From: Arenimonas caeni
GTDB lineage: Bacteria > Pseudomonadota > Gammaproteobacteria > Xanthomonadales > Xanthomonadaceae
Reading direction: 5' to 3'
Assembly (NCBI RefSeq): GCF_003024235.1
Contig: NZ_KZ679084.1
Coordinates: 398,684-462,683 of the forward strand
Length of the DNA stretch: 64,000 bases
Positions 37,798 through 47,317 of this stretch are shown one piece after another (positions within the stretch are counted from its first letter, which is position 1; every line of letters starts with the position of its first letter). The translations under genes and the position numbers were made by a program. The notes under the pieces were generated by a model that was given only the letters and a program-made list of their open reading frames with translations, was not told where the DNA came from and did not search any database.

Positions 37798-38613
37798 TCA
37801 GCGGTTTTCGAGCGCGAGCGTGCGCAGGCGGGCCTCGGCCTTGGCGGCCGCGTCGGTGCCCGGGAAACGCACCGGCACCTCGCGCAGGCTGGCCTCGCCG
37901 GCGGCGCGCTCGCCCAGCGCCAGCTGGCAGTAGCCGAGCTTGAGCAGGGCGTCGGCTTCCTTGCGCGAACCGGCATAGCCGGCCAGCAGCGTCTGGAAGG
38001 CCTCGACCGCCAGGGCGTAGTTCTGGGTGACGTAGTAACTCTCGCCCAGCCAGTACCAGGCGTTGGGCACCAGGCCGCTCTGCGGATAGTCGCGGATGAA
38101 GGCCTGGAACATCCGGGCCGAGCGGTCGGCCTCGAAGTCGTTGATCAGCATGTCCAGCGCCGCCTGATAGGCGGCTTCCTCGCCGGCCGGATCGGCGGCG
38201 GGCGCGTCGGCGGACGGCGACGCGGGCGGGTTCGCGGGCGCGACGGCAGGAGCCGGCGCACTGGCGGGGGATGCGGGGGTGGACGGCTCGGCGGCGGCGG
38301 GCTCGCCACCTTCAAGGCGGGCGAGGCGGCTGTCGATGTCGACGTACTGGTCGCGGTTGCGCTGGCGCAGCTGCTCGAGCTCGTAGGTCAGCGTCTCGAC
38401 CTGGTTGCGCAGCGACTGCACTTCGGACTGCAGCTGCATCACGCGGTTCTGCATCTCGAGGTTGGCCTGGCCCGCCGTCTGGTTCTCGACGTTGGCCTTG
38501 TTCTCGAGCAGGGTGACGCGCTCGGCCAGGCTCAGGCGCTGGCCAAAGGCCGGGGTGGCCGCCACGAGGGCGGCCACCACGGTCACAACGCAAAGGATGC
38601 GCTGGCGTCCCAT
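37798..38613 (-). CDS. cpoB: Cell division coordinator CpoB (YbgF)
   Basis: Periplasmic Tol-Pal partner that coordinates outer-membrane constriction with PBP1B-dependent peptidoglycan synthesis. 271-residue precursor: signal peptide to about ATPAFG-Q, trimerising coiled coil (about 27-103), Ala/Pro/Ser-rich linker (about 104-148) and TPR repeats (about 150-265). It follows pal by 6 bp. Its proposed partner PBP1b (mrcB) is also in this window. Confidence 0.93.
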   Translation of the reverse strand: MGRQRILCVVTVVAALVAATPAFGQRLSLAERVTLLENKANVENQTAGQANLEMQNRVMQLQSEVQSLRNQVETLTYELEQLRQRNRDQYVDIDSRLARLEGGEPAAAEPSTPASPASAPAPAVAPANPPASPSADAPAADPAGEEAAYQAALDMLINDFEADRSARMFQAFIRDYPQSGLVPNAWYWLGESYYVTQNYALAVEAFQTLLAGYAGSRKEADALLKLGYCQLALGERAAGEASLREVPVRFPGTDAAAKAEARLRTLALENR

Positions 38614-38619
38614 CGCCGA

Positions 38620-39123
38620 TTACTTGGCGGTGTAGACGATTTCGACGCGACGGTTCTGCTGCCAGCAGGACTCGTTCGACTCGGTGCAGGTCGGACGCTC
38701 TTCACCGTAGGAGACCACGGTGATCTGGCCGGCCGAACCACCCGCACCCTGCAGGGCGCCGGAGACGGCGTTGCCGCGGCGCTCGCCGAGACCCAGGTTG
38801 TACTCGCGGGTGCCGCGCTCGTCGGCGTTGCCCTCGAGGGTCACGCGCGACTCCGGACGGTCGGACAGGTACTTGGCGTGGCAGGCCATGATGGCCTGGA
38901 ACTCCGGACGCAGGGTGTCCTGGTCGAAGTCGAAGTACACGGTGCGCTGGCGCAGGCAGGCGTCGGTGTCCAGGTCGGCCGGGGTGTAGCGGCCGTCGGA
39001 AACCGGGGCGGTGGTGACCGGGGTGGTGTCGACCGGACGCTCTTCTTCCTTCACCTTCTTGGTGCAGGCAGCGAGGGCGACGCAGATCGAAGCGGCGAGC
39101 AGCACGCGGGTGGTGGTGTTCAT
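38620..39123 (-). CDS. pal: Peptidoglycan-associated lipoprotein Pal
   Basis: Outer-membrane lipoprotein binding peptidoglycan and TolB. 167 residues; lipobox VALAAC with the acylated Cys at 20, a Thr/Pro/Val linker, then the OmpA-like domain with TVYFDFDQDTLRPEF and LEGNADERGTREYNLGLGERR, which holds the diaminopimelate-binding Asp and Arg. 72 bp separate it from tolB. Confidence 0.96.
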   Translation of the reverse strand: MNTTTRVLLAASICVALAACTKKVKEEERPVDTTPVTTAPVSDGRYTPADLDTDACLRQRTVYFDFDQDTLRPEFQAIMACHAKYLSDRPESRVTLEGNADERGTREYNLGLGERRGNAVSGALQGAGGSAGQITVVSYGEERPTCTESNESCWQQNRRVEIVYTAK

Positions 39124-39195
39124 GGCTTGAGCCTCTAGTGGGTTTCGGATGCAGTGGTGTTGCTGATTATTTTTGGCTGGTGGCCCGTCCTGCTG

Positions 39196-40506
39196 TTACC
39201 GCTGCCGGTACGGTGACCAGGCGGGCTCCCGGACGTCACCATCGGCCAAAACCAAACGCTGCCTTACACGACCGTCAGCCGACACGGCGTACAGCACGCC
39301 ACGCGATGCTTCCTTCGTGGCGTACAGCAGCATGCTGGCGTTGGGGGCAAAGCTAGGCGACTCGTCGAGGTTGCCCGGCGACAGCGTCTGCCAGCGCCCC
39401 GCCCCGCCAAAGCTGCGGTCAAGAACGGCAATACGATAAACGTTTCCATTGCCCTGTGCCATAGCTATCTTCTTGCCGTCAAAGGAAATACTGGCCTTGG
39501 CATTGGAGTCGCCCTGGAAGCTGAGGCGGGTCGCCTCGCCGCCGGCGGCGGGCACCTGGTAGAGCTGGGGCTTGCCGGCCCGGTCGGATGTGAAGACCAG
39601 GTGATTGCCGTCGGCGGTCCAGACCGCCTCGGTGTCGATGCCCCAGTGGCGGGTGACCTGGGTGAGCTGCTTGCTGGCCAGGTCCATCACGTAGATCTCG
39701 GGGTTGCCGGACTTGGACAGGGTCAGGGCCAGGCGGCTGCCGTCGGGCGAGAACGCCGGTGCGCCGTTGATGCCGCGGAAGCTGGCCACCACTTCGCGGG
39801 CGCCGGTGGCGATCTCCTGGATGTAGATGGTGGAGTTGCCACGCTCGAAGCTGACATAGGCCAGGCGACGGCCGTCCGGGCTCCAGGCCGGCGACAGCAG
39901 CGGCTCGGGCGAACGCACCACGGTCTGCGGGTTGTGGCCGTCGGAATCGGCCACCATCAGCGCGTACTGGATGTTGCCGCCGACGCCGTTGGCGGTGACG
40001 TAGGCGATGCGGGTCCAGAAGGCGCCGCGCACGCCGAGGATCTTCTCGTAGACCTGGTCGGCGATCTGGTGCGCCACGTCGCGCATGCCGCGGGCGCGGC
40101 CGCCGACGGCCAGGCCAAGCATGCGCTCCTGCTTGGCCACGTCCCACAGCTCGTACTCGACCCGGTAGCCGCCGTCCGGGTTGTCGAGCACGCGGCCGAC
40201 CACCACGAAGTCCTGGCGCAGCACGCGCCAGGTGGGGAACTTGATCTCGCTGCCGCGGATGGGCTTCTCGATCACGTCCTGTTCGGCCAGCGCGCGGAAC
40301 TGGCCCGAACGGTTGAGGTCGGCGCGGATGACCGCGGCGATGTCGGTGTCGGGCGCCACGGAGGTGCCCAGGTAGGGCATCGGCACCACGGCGATCGGAA
40401 GCGCGGCTTCGTTGCCCGTCACCAGGCCGATGTCCAGCGCCTGGGCGCGGGCCTGACCGAAGGGAAGCAGCAGCGCGAGCGCCAGGAAGGTGATCAAACG
40501 ACTCAT
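39196..40506 (-). CDS. tolB: Tol-Pal system protein TolB
   Basis: Periplasmic beta-propeller that links TolA and Pal. 436-residue precursor: signal peptide ending near GQARAQA, an N-terminal domain that includes the TolA-binding segment right after cleavage (LDIGLVTGNEAALPIAVVP), then WD40-like TolB repeats such as SPAWSPDGRRLAYVSFERG and GAPAFSPDGSRLALTLSKSG. Its ATG overlaps the tolA stop (ATGA). Confidence 0.96.
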   Translation of the reverse strand: MSRLITFLALALLLPFGQARAQALDIGLVTGNEAALPIAVVPMPYLGTSVAPDTDIAAVIRADLNRSGQFRALAEQDVIEKPIRGSEIKFPTWRVLRQDFVVVGRVLDNPDGGYRVEYELWDVAKQERMLGLAVGGRARGMRDVAHQIADQVYEKILGVRGAFWTRIAYVTANGVGGNIQYALMVADSDGHNPQTVVRSPEPLLSPAWSPDGRRLAYVSFERGNSTIYIQEIATGAREVVASFRGINGAPAFSPDGSRLALTLSKSGNPEIYVMDLASKQLTQVTRHWGIDTEAVWTADGNHLVFTSDRAGKPQLYQVPAAGGEATRLSFQGDSNAKASISFDGKKIAMAQGNGNVYRIAVLDRSFGGAGRWQTLSPGNLDESPSFAPNASMLLYATKEASRGVLYAVSADGRVRQRLVLADGDVREPAWSPYRQR

Positions 40507-41453
40507 TTGCAGGCCTCTTCGGGGTAGCAGAACGTCAACTGGACTTTGCGGCGGAACACGGACTTGAACTCTTCGTAGGGCATCGGCGCGCGCCGCAGCG
40601 CACGCTCGACCGATTCACGGCCCTGGACATCAAAGGGGCAACGCAGGAATGCCACATCAATAACCTCTCCGCCGGGGATCTGGGTGAACTCCACCTGACA
40701 GCGGGTGGCCTCCGGGGCCAGGGTGCGGTTCCAGTTGGTGTGCGCGGTCTGCAGCATGGCCAGCGCGTAGCGCGCGGCCAGGTCGGTGTCGGTGCCGTTG
40801 TTGCCGCCGGACACCTGGGCCGGCGCCTGGCTGGGCTGGGCCGCCGGGGCCGGCGTGGCCTGGCGGTCGGCGAGCTGGCGCAGGCGCGCCTCCTCGAGCT
40901 TGGCGCGGCGCTCGGCGGCCTGGCGCTCGGCCTGCAGCTGCGCGAGCTCCTGCCGGCGCAGGCGCTGGCGCTCCTCGACCTCTTCCTGGCGCTTGCGCTC
41001 GGTCAGGTCGATCTGTTCCTGGCGCTTGCGCGCCTCCTGCTCCTCGCGCTCGCGCGCCTGCTCCTGCTCGAGGGCCAGCCGCGCGGCGGCCTCGGCCTCG
41101 CGGGTGTCGGGCTTCGGGATTGGCGCCTGCGGGGCCGGCTGGGCCTCGCGCGGCGCGTCCTGGGGACGCGGGGCGGGCAGCGGTTGCGGCGGCGGCGCCG
41201 CCTCGAGCTCGGCGCGCTCGGCGGGCTTGGGCGCCGCCTCGGCGGTCTGCTCGGCCGCCGCGATGTCGGAAGCCGAGACCACCAGCATCGCGTCGAGCAC
41301 CGGGCCGGCCACCGAGATCTGCTTGGGCGCCGGCTGCAGCCAGCCGGCGACCAGCAGCAACAGCGCGATGCCCAAGTGCAGGGCCAGCGCCATCAGCACC
41401 GGCCCGCCCAGGTCCTCGTCCGCTCCGTGCTGGCGGAGGGCCTCAGCGTGCAT
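40503..41453 (-). CDS. tolA: Tol-Pal system protein TolA
   Basis: Inner-membrane protein transmitting proton-motive force from TolQR to TolB-Pal. 316 residues: cytoplasmic N terminus, one membrane helix (about 20-42), Pro-rich stretch (about 85-115), a long Glu/Arg/Gln-rich helical domain (about 118-200) and a C-terminal domain with two cysteines in the CQVEFTQIPGGEVIDVAF region. Overlaps tolR by 11 bp. Confidence 0.94.
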   Translation of the reverse strand: MHAEALRQHGADEDLGGPVLMALALHLGIALLLLVAGWLQPAPKQISVAGPVLDAMLVVSASDIAAAEQTAEAAPKPAERAELEAAPPPQPLPAPRPQDAPREAQPAPQAPIPKPDTREAEAAARLALEQEQAREREEQEARKRQEQIDLTERKRQEEVEERQRLRRQELAQLQAERQAAERRAKLEEARLRQLADRQATPAPAAQPSQAPAQVSGGNNGTDTDLAARYALAMLQTAHTNWNRTLAPEATRCQVEFTQIPGGEVIDVAFLRCPFDVQGRESVERALRRAPMPYEEFKSVFRRKVQLTFCYPEEACK

Positions 41454-41880
41454 TTTGCGGCGGCTGCCCCATCAGGCCCACGCGCGGCACGCCGGACTGC
41501 TGCAGCAGCACCATCGTGTCGAACACCAGGGCGTATTCGGCGTCGCGGGCGCCGGCGACGAACACCGGCACCTCCGGGTTCTGGCGCACGAAGGCGGCCA
41601 CCTTGGCCTGCAGCGTGGCCGCGTCCACCGGCTCGGCGTCGGCCGACTCGAGCTTGAGCCGGTAGGCCCCGCTGGCGTCGACGGTGACGACCACCGGATC
41701 CTTCTTCTGTTCGATCTGCTTCGCGCGCGCCTGCGGCAGTTCGACGTCCACGCCGAGGCTGAGCAGCGGCGCGGTGACCATGAAGATGATCAGCAGCACC
41801 AACATCACGTCGATGTAGGGCACGACGTTGATGTCGGCCTTGAGCTTGCGCTTGTGGCGGCGGGTGATGGTGGCGGACAT
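41443..41880 (-). CDS. tolR: Tol-Pal system protein TolR
   Basis: ExbD-type stator partner of TolQ. 145 residues with KADINVVPYIDVMLVLLIIF, containing the membrane helix and the critical aspartate of the YIDVML motif, then a periplasmic domain. ATG 41880 gives the family N terminus MSATITRRHKRKL; a start five codons upstream is less likely. Confidence 0.95.
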   Translation of the reverse strand: MSATITRRHKRKLKADINVVPYIDVMLVLLIIFMVTAPLLSLGVDVELPQARAKQIEQKKDPVVVTVDASGAYRLKLESADAEPVDAATLQAKVAAFVRQNPEVPVFVAGARDAEYALVFDTMVLLQQSGVPRVGLMGQPPQNAR

Positions 41881-41926
41881 GGCGTCTGCTCTCAACGTCG
41901 GGTCGGGGGGAACGGGGTTGGCCCGC

Positions 41927-42697
41927 TCACTCCTCGACGTGGGACTGGCGCTGCAGGATCGAGGAGAACTCCTCGGCGAAGGTTTCGTAACGCACGCTCA
42001 GGCGCTCGACCCGGGTGGCGAAGCGGTTGTAGGCCCAGACCGCCGGGATGGCCACGAACAGGCCGATGGCGGTGGCGAACAGCGCCTCGGAGATGCCCGG
42101 GGCGACGGCGGCGATGCTGGCGCTTTCCGTGGTGGACAGGCCGTGCATGGTCACCATGATGCCGAACACGGTGCCGACCAGGCCGACGTAGGGCGCGGTG
42201 GAGCCGATGTTGGCCAGCAGTTCGAGGTTGTGCTCGAGGCGGTCGACCTCGCGGGCGAAGGTGGCGCGCATGGCGCGCTGGGCACCCTCGAGCTGGGTGC
42301 GGCCGTCCACGCCCTTCTTCTGGCGCAGGCGGGCGTACTCGCGGAAGCCGGCCTCGAAGATCGCCTCCAGGCCCGAAACCACGCGGTTGCGGTCGGTGGC
42401 GGCGCGGTAGAGCTGGGTCAGGTCGGCGCCGGACCAGAAGCGGTCCTCGAAGTCGTCGGCTTCCTGGTTGGCCTGCGAGAACACGCGGTTCTTGCGGAAG
42501 ATGATCACCCAGCTCAGCAGCGAGCCGGCCAGCATCAGCAGCACGATCAGCTGCACCGGCAGGCTGGCGTGCAGCATCAGCTGCAGGTAGTTGAGCTCTC
42601 CGCTGCTGGCGGCGGCCTCGACGGCGGCCACGGCCGTTTCCGGCGGCAGCTCGGTCACCGGGGCGGCGGCGAGGATCAGGGCAAGGGCGGAAGGCAT
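41927..42697 (-). CDS. tolQ: Tol-Pal system protein TolQ
   Basis: MotA/ExbB-type proton channel component. 256 residues with three membrane segments: about 45-65 (LIVLLMLAGSLLSWVIIF), about 165-190 and about 200-220. The proton-channel region IGSTAPYVGLVGTVFGIM is intact. ATG 42697 was chosen over a long upstream open frame inside ybgC because it gives the usual length. It starts 14 bp after ybgC. Confidence 0.94.
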   Translation of the reverse strand: MPSALALILAAAPVTELPPETAVAAVEAAASSGELNYLQLMLHASLPVQLIVLLMLAGSLLSWVIIFRKNRVFSQANQEADDFEDRFWSGADLTQLYRAATDRNRVVSGLEAIFEAGFREYARLRQKKGVDGRTQLEGAQRAMRATFAREVDRLEHNLELLANIGSTAPYVGLVGTVFGIMVTMHGLSTTESASIAAVAPGISEALFATAIGLFVAIPAVWAYNRFATRVERLSVRYETFAEEFSSILQRQSHVEE

Positions 42698-42711
42698 CAA
42701 GTCGACTCCGG

Positions 42712-43110
42712 TCAGGGGTTGTCCGCGAACAGCCACGGGGGCAGCGCGCGCGGTTTGAAGCTCGAGGCGACCAGGCAAGCGGCGCGGACCTTCGCTTCCA
42801 CCAGCACCTCGTCGCCCCGCGTGATCGATTGCGCGAACTGCAGGCTGGCGCGCCTGCGCTCGAGCAGGGTGACGCTGGCCTGCAGCACATCGTCCAGCCG
42901 GGCCGGCTTGTGGAATTCCAGGCTCATGCCGCGCACCACCAGGACGATGTCGTCGCGCTCCCGCAGTTCCTGCTGCCCGGCCCCGAGGGCGCGGAGCCAT
43001 TCGGTGCGGGCGCGTTCCAGGAAGCGCAGGTAGCTGGCGTGGTAGACCACCCCGCCGGCATCGGTATCCTCCCAATAGACCCTTATCGGGAAGCTGAACG
43101 CCGGCTTCAT
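42712..43110 (-). CDS. ybgC: Acyl-CoA thioesterase YbgC
   Basis: Hot-dog-fold thioesterase at the head of the tol-pal operon. 132 residues: [19 protein letters not shown] contains the catalytic Asp and the characteristic 4HBT motif. The ATG at 43110 overlaps the ruvB stop (ATGA), linking the ruv and tol genes into one transcription unit. Confidence 0.94.
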   Translation of the reverse strand: MKPAFSFPIRVYWEDTDAGGVVYHASYLRFLERARTEWLRALGAGQQELRERDDIVLVVRGMSLEFHKPARLDDVLQASVTLLERRRASLQFAQSITRGDEVLVEAKVRAACLVASSFKPRALPPWLFADNP

Positions 43111-44144
43111 GGGGCTTCGAACAGGTCGTCGGGCTGCGCGGTCTTGCGGGGGGCCTTGAGGCCCAGGTGGGTGTAGGCCTTGTGGGTGGCCATCCGGCCG
43201 CGGGCCGAGCGCACCAGGTAGCCCTGCTGGATCAGGTAGGGCTCGATGACGTCCTCGAGGGTGCCGCGCTCTTCGCTCAGGGCCGCGGCCAGGGACTCGA
43301 CGCCGACCGGGCCGCCGTCGAAGTTCTCGATGATCATCTGCAGCATGCGCCGGTCGAGCTGGTCGAAGCCCTCGGCGTCGACCTTGAGCATGGCCATGGC
43401 CTGGTCGGCCACCTCGCGGGTGATCACGCCGCCGGCGCGCACCTGGGCGTAGTCGCGCACGCGGCGCAGCAGGCGGTTGGCGATGCGCGGGGTGCCGCGC
43501 GAGCGCCGGGCGATCTCGCCGGCGCCCTCGGGCGCGCACTCGATGCCCAGGATCTCGGCGCTGCGGCGCACGATGCGGGTCAGCTCCTCGGGTGAGTAGA
43601 ACTCCAGGCGCTGGACGATGCCGAAGCGGTCGCGCAGCGGCGCGGTGAGCAGGCCGGCGCGGGTGGTGGCGCCGATGAGCGTGAAGGGCGGCAGGTCGAG
43701 CTTGATCGAGCGCGCGGCCGGGCCTTCGCCGATCATGATGTCGATCTGGAAGTCCTCCATCGCCGGGTACAGCACTTCCTCGACCACGGGCGAGAGGCGG
43801 TGGATCTCGTCGACGAACAGCACGTCGTGCGGCTGCAGGTTGGTCAGCAGCGCGGCCAGGTCGCCGGCGCGCTCGATCACCGGGCCGGAGGTCTGGCGCA
43901 GGTTCACGCCCAGCTCGTTGGCGATGACGTGGCTGAGCGTGGTCTTGCCCAGGCCCGGCGGGCCGAAGATGAGCACGTGGTCCATCGCCTCGGACCGGCC
44001 CCTGGCGGCCTCGATGGCGATCTTGAGCTGCTCGCGGACGGGCTGCTGGCCCAGGTAGTCGTCCAGCCGCTTGGGCCGGATGCTGGCCTCGGCCAGGTCG
44101 TCCTCGCGGGTGGCGCCTGGGGCGATGACGCGGGTGTCTTCCAT
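43107..44144 (-). CDS. ruvB: Holliday junction DNA helicase RuvB
   Basis: AAA+ motor of the RuvAB branch-migration complex. 345 residues: Walker [10 protein letters not shown], Walker [12 protein letters not shown], sensor 1 [18 protein letters not shown] and a C-terminal winged helix. ATG 44144 gives the typical MEDTRVIAP start. CATAAT ends 7 bp upstream, which may give ruvB its own promoter downstream of the long palindrome that separates it from ruvA. Confidence 0.97.
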   Translation of the reverse strand: MEDTRVIAPGATREDDLAEASIRPKRLDDYLGQQPVREQLKIAIEAARGRSEAMDHVLIFGPPGLGKTTLSHVIANELGVNLRQTSGPVIERAGDLAALLTNLQPHDVLFVDEIHRLSPVVEEVLYPAMEDFQIDIMIGEGPAARSIKLDLPPFTLIGATTRAGLLTAPLRDRFGIVQRLEFYSPEELTRIVRRSAEILGIECAPEGAGEIARRSRGTPRIANRLLRRVRDYAQVRAGGVITREVADQAMAMLKVDAEGFDQLDRRMLQMIIENFDGGPVGVESLAAALSEERGTLEDVIEPYLIQQGYLVRSARGRMATHKAYTHLGLKAPRKTAQPDDLFEAP

Positions 44145-44151
44145 GCCGGCG

Positions 44152-44157
44152 ATTATG
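44152..44157 (-). promoter_or_regulatory. Candidate -10 box for ruvB
   Basis: CATAAT on the minus strand ends 7 bp before the ruvB ATG. The corresponding -35 position falls at the outer edge of the palindrome at 44173-44257 and has no consensus match. Confidence 0.33.
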
Positions 44158-44172
44158 GCAGGTCGCGGGCCT

Positions 44173-44257
44173 GGGGACGGGTGCATTTAAAGAAGGGGGT
44201 CAGGTTCACTTTGAACCAAAGTGAACCTGACCCCCTTCTTTAAATGCACCCGTCCCC
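44173..44257. repeat. 85-bp perfect nested palindrome (element A7) between ruvA and ruvB
   Basis: Perfect 40-bp arms at 44173-44212 and 44218-44257 with loop GAACC. The outer part starts GGGGACGGGTGCATTTAAAG and the inner part starts GGGGGTCAGGTTCACTTT, two variants of the same family, one nested in the other. The last base of the right arm is part of the ruvA TAG stop (44257-44259). As RNA it would form a very stable hairpin between the two cistrons. Confidence 0.95.
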
Positions 44258-44853
44258 TAACCCTTGAGGACCGAGCGCAGGGCCTTGCGGATGATGTCCT
44301 CGGCGCTGTCGCCCGGGGCGGCCTGCCGGAGCATCTTCTGGATCTCGGCCGGCTTGTAACCCAGCTGCTGCAGGGCCACCGAGGCCTCGGCGGCCGGGTC
44401 GGCCGGCACGCCGGCGCCCGGGCCGGCCAGCACGGCGGCGCCGCCGGCGAAGTCGGCGGCGCGGTCGCGCAGCTCCACCACCATGCGCTCGGCGGTCTTC
44501 TTGCCGATGCCCGGGATGCGGGTGAGCGCGGTCACGTCGCCGGACTGCACCAGGCGCGCGAACTCGTCCACGCTGGCGCCCGAGAGCACCGCCAGGGCGA
44601 TCTTGGCGCCCACGCCGGTCACCTTCTGCACCTCGCGGAACAGCCGGCGCTCGGCCTCGGTGAGGAAGCCGTAGAGCGCCACGCCGTCCTCCTTCACCGC
44701 GTAGTGCGTGCTCAGCACCACCTCGCGCCCGACTTCGGGCAGGTCGTAGAAGGTGCTCATCGGCGCCGACAGCTCGTACCCCACCCCGCCCACGTCCACC
44801 ATCAGGTTCGGCGGCGACTTGTAGACCAGGGTTCCCTTCAGGCGGCCGATCAT
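44257..44853 (-). CDS. ruvA: Holliday junction branch migration protein RuvA
   Basis: Tetrameric junction-binding subunit of RuvABC. 198 residues: OB-fold ([20 protein letters not shown]), two helix-hairpin-helix motifs ([15 protein letters not shown] and [16 protein letters not shown]) and the RuvB-binding C-terminal helices. ATG 44853 overlaps the ruvC stop (ATGA). The stop codon touches the palindromic element that follows. Confidence 0.96.
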   Translation of the reverse strand: MIGRLKGTLVYKSPPNLMVDVGGVGYELSAPMSTFYDLPEVGREVVLSTHYAVKEDGVALYGFLTEAERRLFREVQKVTGVGAKIALAVLSGASVDEFARLVQSGDVTALTRIPGIGKKTAERMVVELRDRAADFAGGAAVLAGPGAGVPADPAAEASVALQQLGYKPAEIQKMLRQAAPGDSAEDIIRKALRSVLKG

Positions 44854-45377
44854 CGGCGTCTCCTCAGCAAGGCGGTGGCCAGCCCGGTGCGGCCGGCGGT
44901 GGCGCTCATGTGCGCGTGGGTCAGGGCGACGGCCAGGGCGTCGGCGGCGTCGGCCTGCAGCTTCTGCTCGCCCAGGCCGAGCAGCAGGCGGACCATGTGC
45001 TGCACCTGGGCCTTGTCGGCGGCGCCGCCGCCGACCAGCGACTGCTTGATCAGGCGCGGCGCGTACTCGTGCACCTGCAGGCCGTGCCGCACCACGGTGG
45101 CGATGGCGGCGCCGCGGGCGTGGCCGAGCTTGAGCGCCGAGGTGGCCGACTTGTCCATGAACACGGACTCGATCGCCACCACCGTCGGCTTCCACTCCGA
45201 AAGCACGTCCTCCAGATCGAACACCAGCTTGCCCAGGCGCGCGGGGAAGTCTTCGGTGTCGACCAGCAGGTTCAGCGCCTGGCAGTGCACGTAGCGGCAC
45301 TTGCCGGCGGGATCGACGTCGACCAGGCCAATGCCCGTGCGCTGCGATCCGGGGTCGATGCCGAGGATGCGGGTCAC
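44850..45377 (-). CDS. ruvC: Holliday junction resolvase RuvC
   Basis: Metal-dependent endonuclease that resolves Holliday junctions. 175 residues with the catalytic acidic residues in [24 protein letters not shown] and [16 protein letters not shown] start at 45377 overlaps the yebC stop (GTGA); the frame remains open upstream but this start matches the family N terminus. Gene order yebC-ruvC-ruvA-ruvB. Confidence 0.96.
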   Translation of the reverse strand: MTRILGIDPGSQRTGIGLVDVDPAGKCRYVHCQALNLLVDTEDFPARLGKLVFDLEDVLSEWKPTVVAIESVFMDKSATSALKLGHARGAAIATVVRHGLQVHEYAPRLIKQSLVGGGAADKAQVQHMVRLLLGLGEQKLQADAADALAVALTHAHMSATAGRTGLATALLRRRR

Positions 45378-46105
45378 GCGTAGGCCGCGTCGCCCAGTTC
45401 GGCGTTGTGGTAGACGTCCTGCACGTCGTCGAGGTCCTCGAGCATGTCGAGCATCTTCCTGACCTGCAGCGCGGTGTCGCCCTCGACCTTCACGTCGTTG
45501 TCGGCGCGCATCGTCACCTGGGCGTCGAGCGGCTCGTGCCCGGCCGCGGCCATCGCCGCCTTCACTTCGCCGAAGGCTTCCGGCGAGGTGAGCACCTCGA
45601 CCAGGCCGTCCTCCGGATACGCGACGACGTCGTCGGCGCCGGCCTCGATGGCCGCCTCGGTGATCGCATCCTCGCTGCTGCCCGGACCGAAGCTGAGCAC
45701 GCCGAGCTTGCGGAACATGAAGGCCACCGAGCCATCCGTGCCCAGGTTGCCGCCGCACTTGTTGAAGGCGTGGCGCACGTCGGCCACGGTGCGCACCTTG
45801 TTGTCCGTGAGGCAGTCGACGATGACGGCGACGCCGCCCGGGGCGTAGCCCTCGTAGCGGATTTCCTCGTAGCTCACGCCCTCGAGTTCGCCCGTGGCCT
45901 TCTTGATGGCGCGCTCGATCACGTCGCGCGACATGTTCACCGCCAGGCCCTTGTCCACGGCCAGGCGCAATCGCGGGTTGCCCTTGGGGTCGCCGCCGCC
46001 GAGACGCGCGGCGGTGGAGATCTCACGGATGATCTTGGTGAAGACCTTGCCGCGCTTGGCGTCCTGGGCGTTCTTGCGCCCCTCGATGGCCATCAACCTG
46101 CCCAT
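45374..46105 (-). CDS. yebC: YebC/PmpR-family transcriptional regulator
   Basis: 243-residue member of the YebC/TACO1 family, described as a DNA-binding regulator and, in recent work on relatives, as a factor that helps translation of proline stretches. Family hallmarks: [20 protein letters not shown] at the N terminus and [20 protein letters not shown]. The usual MAGHSKW start is replaced by MGRLMA, which is common in xanthomonads. A perfect TATAAT lies 35 bp upstream. Confidence 0.94.
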   Translation of the reverse strand: MGRLMAIEGRKNAQDAKRGKVFTKIIREISTAARLGGGDPKGNPRLRLAVDKGLAVNMSRDVIERAIKKATGELEGVSYEEIRYEGYAPGGVAVIVDCLTDNKVRTVADVRHAFNKCGGNLGTDGSVAFMFRKLGVLSFGPGSSEDAITEAAIEAGADDVVAYPEDGLVEVLTSPEAFGEVKAAMAAAGHEPLDAQVTMRADNDVKVEGDTALQVRKMLDMLEDLDDVQDVYHNAELGDAAYA

Positions 46106-46140
46106 GGACCGACCCTTCTTCGTGCTGTGGCGAAGCGCCG

Positions 46141-46146
46141 ATTATA
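46141..46146 (-). promoter_or_regulatory. -10 box for the yebC-ruvCAB-tol operon
   Basis: Perfect TATAAT on the minus strand, 35 bp before the yebC ATG and just downstream of the preceding gene's stop. The -35 position 17 bp away (CCGGCC) does not match consensus. Confidence 0.5.
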
Positions 46147-46160
46147 CGGCGCGCGGCCGC

Positions 46161-46790
46161 TCAGGCCGGGAAGCGGCCATCGCGCAGGAAGCCGGCCGCC
46201 AGGTCGGCGGTGCGGCGGTCGAGCAGCAGGCCGGTGTGGCTGGCCGGCACCACGCGGTGGTCGGCCAGGCCGGGCAGCCGGGTTTCCCAGACCGCCACGG
46301 TGCCGTCGTTGAGCCCGTCGAAGCCGCCGAACAGCCGGCCCAGGCCCAGGCCCTTGCTGCCGGCGATCACGCCCACCTCGCGACCAGGCGGCAGCGCGTG
46401 CAGACCCGCCTTGAGGAGCGTCGCGCTCCGGCCCAGCCAGAAGCCCAGGTGGCGCCGGGCCAGGCCGCGCGCGGCGCCCGAGCCGGCCAGCGGCGATCCC
46501 AGGCACAGCACCCGCCCGGGCGGCAGGCCGGCGTAGCTGCCGACGGTTTCCAGCGCCACCAGGCCACCGAGGCTGTGGCCGACCAGGTGCACCGGCTCGC
46601 CCGCGAGCGCCAGCAGCCGCGCCGCGAGCCGGTCGACGCTGGGCGCGGGCCCGTGCCAGAGGCTGGCATAGTCGAAGACCTCGGCGCGAAAGCCGAAGGC
46701 GCGCAGGCGCCGGGCCAGCGGCCACAGCGTCAGCCCGCGCATCCACACGCCGTGCAGCAGGATGACGCGCGGGCCGGCGGGCGCGCTCAC
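46161..46790 (-). CDS. Alpha/beta hydrolase (lipase/PGAP1-like)
   Basis: 209-residue serine hydrolase: oxyanion-hole strand VILLHGVWMRG, nucleophile elbow GHSLGG, and a candidate catalytic His in PASHTGLLLD near the C terminus. No signal peptide. The GTG at 46790 overlaps the stop of the GNAT gene (GTGA) and starts right at the beta-strand, so it is preferred over a 44-codon upstream extension. The substrate is unknown; an ester or lipid is likely. Confidence 0.85.
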   Translation of the reverse strand: MSAPAGPRVILLHGVWMRGLTLWPLARRLRAFGFRAEVFDYASLWHGPAPSVDRLAARLLALAGEPVHLVGHSLGGLVALETVGSYAGLPPGRVLCLGSPLAGSGAARGLARRHLGFWLGRSATLLKAGLHALPPGREVGVIAGSKGLGLGRLFGGFDGLNDGTVAVWETRLPGLADHRVVPASHTGLLLDRRTADLAAGFLRDGRFPA

Positions 46791-47314
46791 GACGCGGCGT
46801 CGGCTTCGCGGCGCAGGGTGAACTCCCGGTCCACCACCCGGCCGACCGGGAAGGTGTGCTCGCCGACCTTCACGAAACCATGGCGCGCGTAGAAGCGCTG
46901 GGCGCCGGGGTTGTTTTCCCACACGCCGATCCAGAGCGTGCGCGGCCCATCGGCCAGCAGCCAGTCCATCGCGGCCTGGAACAATCGCCCGCCCCAGCCG
47001 CCGTTCTGGTACTTCGCCAGCACGTAGAGCCGCTTGAGTTCACCGTCACCCGGCCGGACGGCCGGGTTGGGCAGGCCGCAGGGCCCGGCCGCGGCGTGGC
47101 CGACCGCGACGCCATCGTCCTCCAGCAGCCAGACGGCGTAACCCGGCGTCTCCAGGATCACGCGCTGGCGGTCCACCGCGTAGGACTCGCGCAGGAAGGC
47201 GTCCAGGTCTTCGGCCGGGTACAGGTGGCCGAAGGCTTCGGTGAAGGTGGCGGCGGCGATCTGCGCCAGCGTCGCGGCGTCCGCCGGCGTCGCGCGACGG
47301 ATCGCAAGCGCCAT
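46787..47314 (-). CDS. GNAT-family N-acetyltransferase
   Basis: 175 residues with the GNAT fold: ELKRLYVLAKYQNGGWGGRL is motif A with the acetyl-CoA pyrophosphate loop (QNGGWG), and LWIGVWENNPGAQRFYARHG is motif B. Similar proteins acetylate small amines, peptides or antibiotics; the substrate cannot be told. It starts 3 bp after aspS, so it is cotranscribed with it. Confidence 0.9.
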   Translation of the reverse strand: MALAIRRATPADAATLAQIAAATFTEAFGHLYPAEDLDAFLRESYAVDRQRVILETPGYAVWLLEDDGVAVGHAAAGPCGLPNPAVRPGDGELKRLYVLAKYQNGGWGGRLFQAAMDWLLADGPRTLWIGVWENNPGAQRFYARHGFVKVGEHTFPVGRVVDREFTLRREADAAS

Positions 47315-47317
47315 CGC

